64,000 nt of DNA from Tipula vernalis (GCA_958295665.1 OY282560.1:142716091-142780090); one strand, 5' to 3'; positions 9,886-21,899 are shown, counted from the stretch's first letter. A program made the numbers and translations. Notes: generated by a model from the sequence alone, not told the origin.

Positions 9886-10260
9886 TCTAACTTCACCTGT
9901 TTTGGAGCTGAACAACCAGCTTCAGTCCACTGTAAACGTTCTTGTTTCAGTTTAGGATCATGGTGATAGATCCAAGTCTCATCCATAATTATAAATCTCT
10001 GCAAAAAATCGGTTTTATTCTGCTTAAAACTTTTAAGAAATTTGTTTTCGATTCAGTTTTTGTTGAATTGTTAACGAATGCGGCACCAGTTTTCCAAACA
10101 GTTTTTTCATACGTAATTCTTTATGTAAAATATGGAGTACTCGTTCGTCCGAGATGCCTATAATATCTGCAATTTCACGCTTAGTCAAACTTGGATCTTC
10201 GCAAACAATATTATACACTTGCGCAATGATTTCTGGTATTGTTGCACTTTTTGGACGTCC
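9886..10260 (-). pseudogene. mariner transposase, N-terminal half (HTH and first Asp)
   Basis: Minus strand 10218-10033 encodes PSLTKREIADIIGISDERV, HILHKELRMKKLFGKLVP and LTIQQKLNRKQ, which is the second helix-turn-helix plus the linker (cf. WVP..L in the family). After a frame change, 10010-9890 reads DFLQRFIIMDETWIYHHD, KLKQERLQWTEAG and APKQVK. MDETW supplies the first catalytic Asp. The coding sequence is then interrupted by the 9457-9885 insertion. Confidence 0.85.
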
Positions 10261-10525
10261 AATACGTAAACCCTAAAATCCATCGATGCACAGTTGGAAA
10301 TGAAGAAGCTGATTCCTTAAACACTTTTACCATTTTTTTTTTCTTTGTAAACGAATACACTGAAACGTCAACTTCTAATGACTTGTAAATAAAGAATGAA
10401 TTGCCAGATCAAAATAAAAATTTTTATGTGTTCAAATGAAAGATGAAATATTAAAATGGCGTATAAATTTTGATTCCTCTACTGGTTAATGGGTGTCACT
10501 TTCAATACTTTTCAACTAACCTGTA

Positions 10526-13500
10526 TGATTTCCAGGTTCTATGAAACTTTGGTTTAATTAGCTTCTCTAAGTTTAACGAGCATATTTTCTTCAATGGAAT
10601 ATTTTGTTATATTCCGACACAAAACAAAAATTGGTTGATTTTATTGATTTTATATTATGTATTCCACTTTATTTTGATGGTTGCTATACCATCTGTGAAG
10701 CATATACTGATTTTGAATTATATTATGACTTGAATGGAAAATCAATTTTCTTATAAACTATACATATTTATTCTGATTTGTTACTTATTCAGTTGCCACT
10801 GGTTGGATAATTTGAAGTGTTAAAATTGAAAGCTAAGACATTTTGATTTAACATCAACAACGCAGCAGTTCAAAATTGAATTTAAACCGAAATCCACTTG
10901 ACGTCGCATCATGACAATTTCTATATTTAGAGTTAACCCTTTTTAGAACTACATTTAAGAAATATCTTTTATAATTTTTTAATTTTTTTTTTATTTTCAG
11001 GTGAGTGCCAATAAATAAAAATTATTATTACCAGCGTTGAATGGTTTGAAACGTAAGTAATAATGTGGAAATTATGGTGTGTGATATGTGATTTTGATTA
11101 TTAAATTTATCAGTATGTTTTTGGTAACTTAATAGTTTTATTTAACTTTCCGTATAAATAATGAAAATTGGCCAACTTTTGTATTAATGAAAATTTAATA
11201 ATAAATATTATTATAATATAGATTATTCTCCGAGATATAAATGGAAACTAACTCAGCTCACAATTCAATACCAAAAATATTAAATATTTGGCTGTGTTCA
11301 GTAGACAAAAACCAGATGTGCGCACCTGGTCTAAATTGATTTTCTTTTAAGCAATATTGTGCTGATTATAAGCGTTAACATATTATAAGCGTTAACAGTT
11401 GGGTTATCCAAGAAAAACTGACATTTTAAATTATTAAAAAAAACAAGAGTAATTCTTGATAAATGGTTATATCTGAATTTTAATCCAAAGTACAAGCTGC
11501 ACCATTAATAGTGATGTAAAATAATATTTCTGTAAACGCGAATGATTCGGATTTGCAGACTTCCTTAAAGATCATGTGGGAGATCTCTGTTGCGATCTAA
11601 TTACATTCGCAATGGCTGCCAAATTTATGAAAATGAGAAACAAGCAAATCCGTACAATATTCTCACTTGTCTAGAAAAGCTGAGAAATTTTCAAAAATTA
11701 AACTTGATTCCAATTTGTCGGATGATCGGAGATGTCCGATGAATCTCTTAAAATTTGTTTAATCACTTTTAAATTCGGCCAAACTTTTCCAATTAGAAAT
11801 TAAGTATCATGGAGGCTGTCTTTATCCTAGTTATTCCAGATTTTCGTTTAAAATGATATTATCAACAAAAAAAAAAAAAATGTTAGCCTCATTAGAATGC
11901 TTAAAAAATATTTATTTTCATTTTTGGCCCCCATCCCCCATATTATTCTAAATCTTCGCATCATTTAAGTTGAAAACTTTCTTAATTCAAACAGTCGTAC
12001 ATACATAGAATGATATTCGCCACACCAAAACGAAAACATTTGTGGTATCAAAATGGTTCCGCCCTGAAGGTTATGTAACTTGAATACAAAATCACATAAC
12101 ATAAAAAAAAATCGGAAATTACGAATAATCAAAACAATCTGTTAAATGCTAATTATAAAGTTAAACACTTAGAACAATATTTAATCCATTCATTTTAACG
12201 GAATAATTAGATAGGATTTTATTTAAATTGGTTTGTTTACCGTAAATCCATATATACATATACCGAGTAAAACAATAAAAAGAATACTTGTATAGTTTGA
12301 TAACCTCCCAAAACTAATAATACACAAACTGTGTGTGTGTGCTTTGCAAATCAACAAATTCGAATTTGTAAAAAATAAATTCAAATTAAATCCTTCGCGG
12401 GACTCCTAATCACAAAAATAAAATAAAAACCAACGGAAATTAAACCAACATTGCGTGACGCAATCTCATCTTCTGCCATTAAAAAAATTCGTTGTTTTTG
12501 TTTCAATTCCAAATTTGCTTCCCTTCTTCTCGGTGTATATGTTGTTGGTGGCTGGTGATTTGCCTAATATCCATTTTTAGTTTTTTTTTTTTTTTTTTTT
12601 TGCAAATTCACTCGACCTTATAATTTTATTTTTATTGTAATTTTATTTTTCTTATCATTTACAGTATATTACGGGTTTTGAATTAGAATTTTTTTTGTAT
12701 GTAACATTGTTGTGTGTACGAAGTTTGGTTTGTATTTATGCGGAAGGAAAAAACCAACTGCTAATTCATCATAATTAAAATAGTTCTCGTATCTTTGGTA
12801 TGTCTGGTTATCGTATAAATTGTTTTTTATTCACAAGTTTTGTTCGACCACATTAATTTTATAATGGAATTAAAATTAAATTTGGGACGTTGAGAAATGG
12901 AAAATGGGAGTGTTGTGAAAATTTATCACTTGAATATTATAATTTACAACAATAATTGTTTAGCCTCATTTCAGGTGCATGTACACATTGTGTGTACGGT
13001 GAATTTAATTGATTTGTTGAAACGAAACGATTTGTATTCCTGTTTAGAGTGATAGATTTTACAACCGCAATGTTCCCAATAAATTTATTTCTGCTTATTT
13101 GTTTAATACCTCGTTTTGATATTTCTCGAAATTTTTAGGAGTACATACGTATTGAACAAGTGGTAAATGGTATTTTAGTAGCACTCTGAGAGTTGATATA
13201 AGCAAAGATTATTTGAAAATTTATTAAATTTCTTTAATATTCAATTTTACTGGTTCGCGAAAAACCTACAAAAATTCATATTACATTGAATTAAAATGAA
13301 AGAAGCAGTCGTAAGCCGTAAACATATTAAATTTTATTAAGTGTAAAGCACTATATTCGAAGTAGTGTTTAATCGATTGCATAAGAAGCCCTCTCAGAGC
13401 AAGATTATTTCTTATACTTCCAGGAAAAGCTCGATTGTTGGCGAGAGGACAACACTTAAAATTGTTGTTTGCATTAGGAGAGGAAACCTGCAGTTCTTCC

Positions 13501-14800
13501 TCCAGTTATTAAATTAATAGAGGTAGAAATGTTTCAATGACTTTAAGTGTGAAATAATATTTATAGACACGGTCTATCTAATAATAATATCGAAGCAGAG
13601 AAATCGATTGGTATAATTAGTCGTTAATGCGAGTTGGGTTGAGGACCACTGGTTTAAAGGTTTTTTGAATTTTCGTTGAAATTGATTAAGAGTTAATAAT
13701 TAAAATATAGTTGCATCTTTTTATGTATTTCTCTAAATCCGATGTGTTTTTCTTCTATAATTGGTGTTTAAAATCAACCTCCATTTTAAAATTTTATATT
13801 TGAAATGTACTAAACAAAAATCCCTTCAAATAAGTAATAGAAAAACACATTGTAGAGGTGTAGCATATTAAAATTTAAAAAATCGTTGAGATAGTTTTTG
13901 GTCAAGCCAAAAAAAAAATTGGCTAAACACAATATAAATTATATTAAAGGAATATGTTTATGGAAAACGAATTGAATTCTGGCTGAAACGTATAAGAAAT
14001 TTCTCCGTTCATACATTTTCGCCATCTTCGTTTAAATGTATTATGGAAGAAAGGTCAAATTTGCACTTTGAGTATTGTTTTTTTATAATATTTCGCCAAT
14101 TGAATGAATACGAATTTCAAGTTCCGATAATCGAAAAAACTGTTAATATTCAAATATTTTGAACCTACATTTCGGATTTAATTAGCTTCTTAGTGACGAA
14201 AATACTGATAGAATTAGTATCAATCTATCTCTAAGAACTAGTTTGAGTGGAATTAAAAAATAAACCGTGTAATATAAATTGAATGAGACACAGAGTGCTA
14301 TAATTTAGTATTAAAAGGACAATTGGATGGGATTGGATTGGACAATGACGACTTCGAATCCGCCCAGCTCCAATTCTTCGGTTTTTAAAACTTCTTTGTT
14401 TTGATGTTTGATTAACCGAAATTGATGTTTAACGATGTTCGATTACAATAACCTCACAACACGCGGCTCTTTATCCTGTAACGGGGCCGTCGCTCCTAAC
14501 ATGTATGGTCTCAGTTAGTTAAATTTGAAGGTATCATAACCTATATAAATACTAATGACGATTGTATTACCTATCATTATGTTGTCAGAGACATTATTGT
14601 GGAGCCATCATGCCCTAAGTAACAATATTGTACGTAGTATTGAAGACATACAAAAAAATTCTTCTTATAAATTATTACGTAATGAAGAAGAGCAAAAATT
14701 GAGTTCCAATACAAACAATGCTTCCATTTTTAAGCAACATGTCGTATAGCTCTAAATATTTCATACAATCGTTTGTAAGTAAATTTAAACTTAGAAGATA
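10526..14800. other. 4.3 kb AT-rich region without recognisable features
   Basis: Only homopolymer tracts (for example T runs near 12580-12601) and short AT-biased open frames were seen. A slightly less AT-rich patch at 14330-14520 has no motif I recognise. No gene, repeat family or RNA can be supported. Confidence 0.4.
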
Positions 14801-14803
14801 ATT

Positions 14804-16480
14804 TCAAAGATATAATGCAAAATATTTTATTTCACTTAAGACATTACTATAATTCAATATTAAATTAGCGTGATTCAATTGGTTTTTGATTACTAAACTG
14901 TGTAGAATATTTATGTGATTATTAGATAAAAACAAAGTTTTTTTAAATATTTGATGTTTTGATTCAAATCGAATAGAGCTTTGAGCCGAAATTAGGCCTA
15001 TTTTATCAATCACCCTTTGCATAGTGTGAAAGAAAATAAATTTTTGGCTTTAAATTAATATTCGATTCTTTTTTAAAAAGATAATTTAATTCAGAAATAA
15101 GAATTTTTAAATATTGAGATGTCACATATTTACTAAATACAATGGAAATAACTTCTCTTAAAGTAATTAAAAGTTTCCAATCCTCGCGTGATTTGAAATT
15201 TTGCCGGGAAGTATTATTAACATTTCGGAGCCAGAGATGCGAATTTTATTTGCTTTTAAGCAGTCTATGTTAAATATAGGAGGCTTATTTTTGGAATGTT
15301 TTCCAAAACTAAAAATTTAAAGTCTTTAGTTAATTTCGTCAATTGAGATGAGTTTTGCTTTAATTAAATTGTTCAGAACACACAGTAAAACGTTATGGCA
15401 AACGCCTTCTAAAAAACTTACGGAAACAGTCCAGACTATAATTTTGTGTTATGTGAAAATCAATCATTCTATTCCAAATCGAATTTGCTTTTAGATTCGT
15501 TTCAGATATATTGTTTAATATTAAATTTTCTTGATAATTTTGTGAAGTTTTTAATTTATCGATGTCTTCCTCAAATTTGACCGTCATTTCAATTTACGGT
15601 AATTTACATATCGGGCAGTAAAAGTTACTATTAAAAGACTCTGTGAAACCTAATATATAATTAAGCCCCCAATTGTCTCCTATAATAAAACAAGGAATCA
15701 ATTTTATACAATTATAATGTTTGAATTTAAATTTTATTCCTTCAGTTTGCAATAAATTTAATTGATCTATCAATGGCTTAAATATTTTCGAATTTCAAAT
15801 TTTTTTTTTTATTTTGAGATTATGATGAAAAATTATCAGGAAGTACCATTAATTTTATACATATAAACTGAGCCTAATTTAAAGATACCTGAATGCGATC
15901 CTAGTGGATTTAACGGTTCGAAATAATCAAAATAAATCATTAATGGTAAGTGCAAAATATCGTTTAGATTACATGGATGACACGTTCGAACTTTCTCTTT
16001 CCAAAAAGCAGTTTGTACGATGTCTTAGTTTTGGAGAATAATTGATGACACACAATTTCAATTACGGACTCTGGTTGCAAATTAAGTTTATAGTTTCTAA
16101 AGTTTCTTCTTGAGATATTACGTAAGTTTTATAATTTATAAAATTTTTTTGAGATTTTAGCTGTTTAAATATCATATCCTCTGAATGAATTGACGTTTGA
16201 GAAAAAATTAACTTTAAAATACCTGAAATCTATGAAGAATGATTCGAAGATTTATTTTCAATAAGACTCATTATTTTGTTTAAGTGACCGTTGCAAAAAT
16301 CAGTTAATTCCTTTGTTATATTGAAAATAGTAGTCCTAGGAATTATTTCATTCGGCAGCAACTGAAGTATGATTTTTAAAAAATTTGTTGGCTGGAACTG
16401 TATTAGACTGCTGATTATCAACTGGAAAATCTTTTGCTTGATGTTGGTCTTTAGAATTATTCTTATGTTCATATAACGGC
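14804..16480 (-). pseudogene. CACTA-like transposase-derived relic
   Basis: Read on the minus strand, 15715-15640 gives IKLIPCFIIGDNWGLNYIL followed by GFTESFNSNFYCPICKL. This strongly resembles the 'GDNLGLN..GF.ESF...YCRFCK' signature of a family of metazoan transposase-like proteins related to CACTA elements. 15587-15393 then gives FEEDIDKLKTSQNYQENL, SETNLKANSIWNRM and FHITQNYSLD, the segment that precedes the conserved D-x-M-H-D-x-x-E-G in relatives. An upstream piece (16472-16230) ends in LTDFCNGHLNKIMSLIENK and may be the preceding region. Many stops and frame changes show it is dead. The family name is from memory of such motifs. Confidence 0.55.
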
Positions 16481-16705
16481 CTCTAAATTCAACAGATCAT
16501 TATTTATTCTGTCGGCAGTGATTTGTTATTAGTTGAAAAATGTACAGCAAAAGTCATCCTAGTGTGACATATGCTACCAGTTGGGATGTTAAATTAGGTT
16601 AGGTTAGGCTAGAGTGGCTGCTATCACACATTTAGGCCAATAGTGGCCCATTGTGATACCACAGGATCTTATCTCCCCTTTACCCCTGAAACCATCTAAT
16701 GCTAC

Positions 16706-18523
16706 TTATGTAGCGTAAAATATCTGTTTCTCCACAGTTCGCGGGTTCCGAAAGGCTGTCCATACCGTAACACTCAAGTATTTATGTGTTATGTATGATA
16801 GTGCCGGACACGAGCATAGGAAGTGATTTATAGTCTCTTCCTCCTCCTCGTCCATGCAACTTCTACAAAAGTCATTTGTCTGTAGACCCAGCCTTCTCGC
16901 GTGTTCCCCAAAAAGGCAGTGTCCTGTCAGTATCCCTAAGACCAATCCTAACTCTCGTCTTCCCAGGGATATCAGTGCCTTGAAGCGCTGCAAGTCCAGT
17001 TTTGGCCAAACCTGTTTTGTTACCCTGCACGTGAAAGTGTTGGTCCATCTCTCATTTGTCAAGGCGATTGCCTTTCTATTGAGCGACAATTTGAACGCTG
17101 CTATAGGCCTCTCCAGACCTGCATTTTCCGTTTGCATCTGGAGAGTCGTACCGTACCTAGCTAGTTCGTCCGCCCTGCAGTTCCCCGTGATGTCAAAGTG
17201 ACCAACGACCCAGATTATCTGGATACTGAAATACTCGCTCATTTCATTAAGAGATGATCGGCAATCCAGCGCCACCCGTGACCTCAGACAAACCGCCTCT
17301 AGTGACCTGACCGCCACCTGACTGTCCACATAAATTGCGATATTCCTTACTGATACCACATTATGCTTCAACCGTGTCACGACTTCCCTGATCGCCACCA
17401 CTTCAGCGTGGTACACGCTGCAGATGTCTAGAAGACGAACAGAAATATTAACATTAAGCTTCTCAGAGAAGACTCCGGCTCCTACCTTACCATCTAGCTT
17501 AGAGCCGTCCGTGAAAAATTGCACTGCCTCGTTTTCCAGTATTGATCCGTCCCTCCAGGATTCCCTTGAAGGACAGACGGTCCGGAACCCTTTATCGAAG
17601 CACAAGGTTGATATAACATAATCTAGATTCACCAGTTCATCCCTTAGTGATCCAACTATCGTCGAGTGCCCCACCTGCAGACACTTCCACTGAGAGACAG
17701 CCGTAAGTCGCATAGCCATCTTGGCTGCCTTCTGCTTACCAAAAACCTCTACTGGAATAAGATGGAACACAACCACCAAAGTGCGAGTAGGTGTCGTCCT
17801 AAGCGCCTTGCTTATAAGCATGCATGCCGTTCTTTGCACCGTTTCCATTCTACTCCTGTATGTTACCTTGTCCAGACCTGGCCACCACTCGCCCACTCCG
17901 TACATAAGTACAGGTCTCACTACGGCAGTGTACAGCCAGTGTACCAGCTCCGGTTTCAAACCCCATCTCTTACCTATGGCGTTCCTGCACGAGTAAATGG
18001 CTCCAGTCGCCCTATTTACCCTCTCTAACGTGTTAGGCATCCAGCTGAGTTTACTGTCCAGGATTATGCCCAAGAATCTCGCTCTATCAGAAAAAATCAG
18101 TCTAGTGCCGTTTATCGTAGGCGGGCAAACTACCGGAATTGTATACTTCCTAATAAAAAGTACCAGCTCTGTCTTGGACGGATTGATCCCTAATCTACAT
18201 TTGCTGGCCCATTTGGTAACGATCAATAGTGCATTCTGCATAACATCTCTAATCGTGTCCAAATATTTGCCTGATACCGCTATCGCTACATAATCTGCGT
18301 ACCCTAAAACCAATACCCCCTCTCTCTCCAGTTGCAACAGTAATTCGTTAATAACTATACTCCAGAGAGAAGGGGACATTACACCTCCCTGCGGGGTTCC
18401 TCTCACCACCCGCCTGCTAATTGTGTACTCCCCCAGTTCTGAGATAATAACCCTGCTTAACAGCATATGATTAATCAACCTACTTATAGAGTAATTCACC
18501 TTCAAAGCTGACAATACCTCCAT
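16706..18523 (-). pseudogene. LOA-like ORF2, reverse transcriptase palm, RNase H and C-terminal Cys/His
   Basis: 605 codons open. RT palm: RGTPQGGVMSPSLWSIVINE near residue 42, then VLGYADYVAIAV near 73. The polymerase box is YADY, where essentially all RTs have (Y/F)ADD; the codons are GAT TAT, so one nucleotide change (GAT to TAT) removes the second metal-binding Asp. RNase H follows with FTDGS (about 338), HAEVVAI (about 373), YVDSQVAV (about 396) and GNCRADELA (about 449), so its four acidic positions are kept. A Cys/His cluster (CRSCMDEEEEETINHFLCSC) is near residue 557. Upstream ORF2 pieces are in other frames, so no full ORF2 is made. Confidence 0.88.
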
Positions 18524-18537
18524 GATCGCCTCCGTCT

Positions 18538-19521
18538 TTACGTTATTAAATGCACCTTCAATATCGAGGAATGAGACCTAACAGAACTCCTGCGAGTAAA
18601 TTGACTTCTCAATTGTGCGTACCAAAGCGTGCAAGGCTGTGTCCACCGACCTTCCTTTACAGTACGCATGCTGTGACATTGCCCAATTCCTGGTTCAATT
18701 TTTGATCGTACAAATACATCCACCATCCTTTCCAATGTTTTCAGCAGAAAGGGTGATAGAGTTATAGGCCTCAGGTCCTTCGGATAAGCATGCGAGCTTT
18801 TCCCCGCTTTCGGAATGAAGACCTCCGTCCATTTCCTAGGAGTATAGACAAATTTCAGACATCCTCTGAAGATCATCTCCAGCCAGGGAAGGATGACTGC
18901 CAAGTTCCTCTGGATCTCCGCTGGTATAATCCTATCTGGGCCAGCCGATTTTTAAGGCATAAACCCGTTCATTGCCCACGCGATCCATTCCCTATCCACA
19001 ATGCCATCCATTTCTATTGAAGGTATTTCTCGATGACCCCTCGGCTCCTTCGAGTCATCGACGCTTCCCGGAAAGTGCGTATTTATTAGAAACTCCAGAG
19101 ACTCCATACTAGAAGCTGTCCATGACTCATCCGGCTTAATTAAATAACTATGACTGGTTGGGTTGGTAGAAAGAATCTTCCTAAGCCGGGAAGTCTCAGA
19201 TACCTCTTCCATTTTACCACAGAAGAGTCTCCAGGACCCCCTTTGTGCCTTCCCCAACTCTCTTTTATAATTCCTCAGGTCCTCCTTATATGAGTCCCAA
19301 TGCAGAGCTTTCCTGGTATTCTTGGCCCTATTAAAGGCTACCCTACAAGCCTTCCGATAGGACTCCAACCCAGTGGACCACCATGTCGGTTTCTGTTTGG
19401 CCCTAGGTTTTATCAGGGGGCACGCAGCATTAAATGAAAGATTGCATGCCTTTGTGACAATATGAACCATGCAATTCAGTTCTTCTACTGTTGCCGGAAG
19501 TTCTGGAACCTCCAGCGGCAA
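18538..19521 (-). pseudogene. LOA-like ORF2, linker and reverse transcriptase fingers
   Basis: Two frames. 19521-18952 carries the region between endonuclease and RT (KQKPTWWSTGLESYRKACRV, then RNYKRELGKAQRGSWRLFC). 18903-18538 carries RT blocks 1-2 (FVYTPRKWTEVFIPKAGK and KDLRPITLSPFLLKTLERMV). The NTP-binding palm block with the first catalytic Asp, expected near 18550, falls at the frame break between this piece and the next one. Confidence 0.8.
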
Positions 19522-19524
19522 TAC

Positions 19525-19710
19525 CTACTCTAACACATCCCCATATTTATTCCAGTTTGTTCTTCTAGGATTCCTGAAGGCTCTCCGGGTAACAGGGTTG
19601 ATGTTGAGGTTATATATTACATACCAATGATCAGAGAATGAGTGCTCATTCTCCACTCTCCATCCCCTGATCATATGAAAAATAGTATCTGACGCAAATG
19701 TCACATCCAA
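19525..19710 (-). pseudogene. LOA-like ORF2, endonuclease C-terminal part
   Basis: Encodes MDVTFASDTIFHMIRGWRV and HSFSDHWYVIYNL. SDH is the final catalytic motif of the endonuclease, followed by FRNPRRTNWNKYGDVLE, the linker toward the reverse transcriptase. About 100 bp between this piece and the upstream one are out of frame. Confidence 0.8.
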
Positions 19711-19813
19711 GACCTCCTGTCGATTGCAGATAATAAATGTTGATTCTCGCCCAATATTGCAAACTAAAAGGTTAGTATTTAATAAGTATTCAAAAAATAA
19801 CTCACTCCTTTTA

Positions 19814-20284
19814 TTACATTAATGAAAGTGCTTCCCCAAAGTGTTTACCCTGTGCTTCCCTAGATTGTGTGATGTGCGTTTGCATCACATCAAGTATGAT
19901 ACCTACCTTTCTTTGACCTGCTTCCTGGATCAGTTTCCCCAGGTTATCCGGTGGAACCTCCTTCTCCCGATCCATATAGACTGAGGCTTGCCATAATTTT
20001 TCACAGCCAACCTCAACGCTCGCCGCGGTAACATCCCCACTACTAAATTGCGAAAGAAGAAAAATATTCAAATTATATTTCGCCAAAATACACGATCTGA
20101 TCTTCTCAGAGTTGCCTGAGTATAATAATTTATACCCTTTCGTTCTTAGGCCACAGATCCTGTTATTGTTAATCCAAGGTTCTTGGATTAGCACTAAGTC
20201 CTCACCTGACTCAGTCAGTCTGAGAACGAGAGCTGCCGAGGCAGCCTTCGTGTGATGCAGGTTTATTTGTACAATGTTAACCAT
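19814..20284 (-). pseudogene. LOA-like ORF2, endonuclease N-terminal part
   Basis: Starts MVNIVQINLHHTKAASAAL, the usual first residues of ORF2 in this group, with the QINLHH (Asn) and LIQEPWIN (Glu) motifs of the AP-type endonuclease. Near residue 130 the frame reads DVMQTHI, while the +1 frame reads CDANAHHT, the next catalytic motif. A one-base frameshift therefore lies close to 19890, and the downstream stop at 19814 is secondary. In intact copies this domain nicks the target to prime reverse transcription. Confidence 0.85.
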
Positions 20285-20339
20285 TGTGACCTACCTTATT
20301 CATCTCTTCCTTCTTTGCGTGTCTATTTCATCCTTCTTA

Positions 20340-20690
20340 TATACATTGAGAGTGATCGACCCGAATCCGAAGCTGATCGCTCCCTTTGTTTCCGAGAGGA
20401 TAGTTAGGGACTCCCTGTTTAATAGCATAACTGTCAACCTATAGCCCTCTTTGGCCTCCTCTTGTTTCTCTTCTTCCAGTTCTCTGCCGGAAGATGTGGG
20501 TTACTGGCCTGGATGATCTCAATGACCTCCACAGGCTTCTCTGGCTTGGTTGGCAACCAGACGCGTGTCCTTGATCTGCTCGAAATTTCCTCCTTACTGA
20601 CCGCCTCCAGATTCGCGCCCTGCTATACCTCGCCAACTTTGGCCACTCCCATTCTATATACATCCACCGATCTTTTATCTGAGCACACAG
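20340..20690 (-). pseudogene. LOA-like ORF1, C-terminal DUF4780-like domain
   Basis: A frame shifted from the preceding ORF1 piece reads GANLEAVSKEEISSRSRTRV, then WLPTKPEKPVEVIEIIQASN and PHLPAENWKKR, followed by a frame change and more basic sequence. The order W-x-P....P...I....N..L....W is that of the DUF4780 domain found in ORF1 of this retrotransposon group. The domain's biochemical role is not established; association with the element's RNA is inferred. Confidence 0.6.
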
Positions 20691-21395
20691 TCAACTTAGC
20701 GCACCCCTGATACCACCTTGCATCCCTACAGGGCGGTGGGGTTCCGGATTATCTCTCAGGACTTCCAAAAATACGGAGTTCAGTTCTTTGTAAACCAACT
20801 TCCATTTTTCAGCCGTAATGCTCCTGTCTTCCTGACCCCTGTCAATGACGGATAACATCAAAGCATGCTCCTTCAAGATTTCGCTGAACAGCTTCATCTT
20901 TTGGTCATTTTGGGCTCCTGTGGTCACCTTGGCTCGTTTAGCGTCGCCCGGTACTTCCTCATCAAGTGACCTCATTCTTTTCGAACCAAGATCCTTATTC
21001 AAAGTGCCGCTGCCGACAACTTTCCTCGTTCATGCCACGGATTGCTTTTGTTTTGGTGTTAACTGCCCATCTGGGGTCGCAGTCAGCCTTTCCAAAATTC
21101 TGTGCGCTGACCGTTTTTCACGATATCGTCGCTTTGCCGGAGGGACCCCTTCCGATCCCCTGCTTTTTTGTTTGGCTTCGGTTCCGCTTTTACCTGGCTT
21201 TAATGTCATGGTATTGCTTCCCCCCGCCGCTAAGGAGGGAGCCCCATCTTTAAGGTTCAAGCTACTCCCTTCCTTGTTGCTTCCCGATTTTTGAAGGGTA
21301 CCTGCCCCTAGTTCTTTGATTTTGGTATCACTCATGCTATTCCCATGAGTATCGGAGAAACATAGGTCCACATGTGCAGAGATCCGTATACACAA
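20691..21395 (-). pseudogene. LOA-like ORF1, N-terminal part
   Basis: Two minus-strand frames (21395-21030 and 21002-20691) encode a Lys/Ser/Gly-rich tail (PAKRRYREKRSAHRIL), then KRMRSLDEEVPGDAKRAKVT and SITAEKWKLVYKELNSVFLEVLRDNPEP. Basic, low-complexity N-termini followed by this W-x-L-V helix block are typical of ORF1 proteins of insect LOA elements, which bind the RNA. The two frames are offset, so one frameshift separates them (about 21003-21030). Confidence 0.7.
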
Positions 21396-21890
21396 GTAAG
21401 GCTAAATACAATTGGAGGTCGCGAGGTATCCAGAGGGCTCTGTAAGTGACTGGGCTTTGTTAAATGGGCCCCCAACCTAGTTGATCATCAGCACGAGTCG
21501 CTTAACACCTTATTCCAGCCCATTCGGCTCGCTAGCACCCCGGCCTCCCTGCACCCCCTTCCCTCCGCTCCACATTCTCTCTCTCATTCACCTATTCACA
21601 TATAGAGCCCAATCCAATGGGATCCATTCCATGCCCAGAGTCACCCGTTACAGAGTACGTACCCCAATCATCACCCGCGGAGACTCCGGAGGTGCAGTTT
21701 TCTGGCGCCATCCGTTCGCCTTTGCATGCTGGGCATCATAGTTGAATTTAATGAACTGAGGTTAACCACTCTTGAGTTCCCTGAGACCCCCCCACCAGCT
21801 GGACTGCGGTTGGGGGCGGCTTTTTTAATTCACCGCTAACCTACCTATCGATAGGCCGCCCACTATCCACCACCTGCCGCTTTGGCGCAG
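21396..21890 (-). other. GC-rich 5' region of the LOA-like element
   Basis: Non-coding and C/T-rich on the plus strand. It sits directly upstream of ORF1 on the minus strand, and the right boundary is where composition drops to host level. Its ORF1-proximal part (about 21393-21440) resembles 33226-33270, indicating a second, partial family member there. A 10-bp palindrome CTATCGATAG lies at about 21846. Confidence 0.6.
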
Positions 21891-21899
21891 TATTTTTTT

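Larger units (their letters stand above)
8917..10525 (-). mobile_element. mariner (DD34D type) element between TA dinucleotides, split by an insertion
   Basis: The ends are inverted: CAGAGTTGGTTAAAAAGTTTTGAAAG at 8919 against CAGGTTAGTTGAAAAGTATTGAAAG read from 10523, each flanked by TA (8917-8918 and 10524-10525) as in all Tc1/mariner insertions. The interior encodes, on the minus strand, a mariner transposase from the helix-turn-helix to the last catalytic Asp. Subtracting the ~430-bp insertion leaves about 1.2 kb, the normal mariner size. Confidence 0.88.
16590..21890 (-). mobile_element. LOA-like non-LTR retrotransposon, near full length but broken
   Basis: This minus-strand block is clearly GC-richer than its surroundings. 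From right to left it has a GC-rich 5' region (21890-21396), ORF1 with a DUF4780-like C-terminal domain, and ORF2 with apurinic-type endonuclease, reverse transcriptase, RNase H and a C-terminal Cys/His motif. A short 3' UTR ends near 16590 in CTAACCTAACCTAA. Domain order with RNase H, and the ORF1 and ORF2 sequence style, point to the LOA/Bilbo group within the I superfamily (family assignment from knowledge). Frames are interrupted at five or more places. I could not find a target duplication, so the ends are approximate. Confidence 0.8.

Noticed and set aside
10975..11050. Splice-acceptor-like TTTTATTTTCAG followed by GTGAGT
   Set aside because: No open frame on either side to form an exon; such strings are common in T-rich DNA.
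16594..16610. TTAGGTTAGGTTAGG, the insect telomere-type repeat
   Set aside because: Only three units, and it forms the 3' end of the LOA-like element (CTAACCTAACCTAA on its coding strand). No telomeric array.
16854..18293. Several plus-strand open frames across the LOA ORF2 region
   Set aside because: Opposite-strand shadows of the RT/RNase H frame in GC-rich sequence; no motifs.
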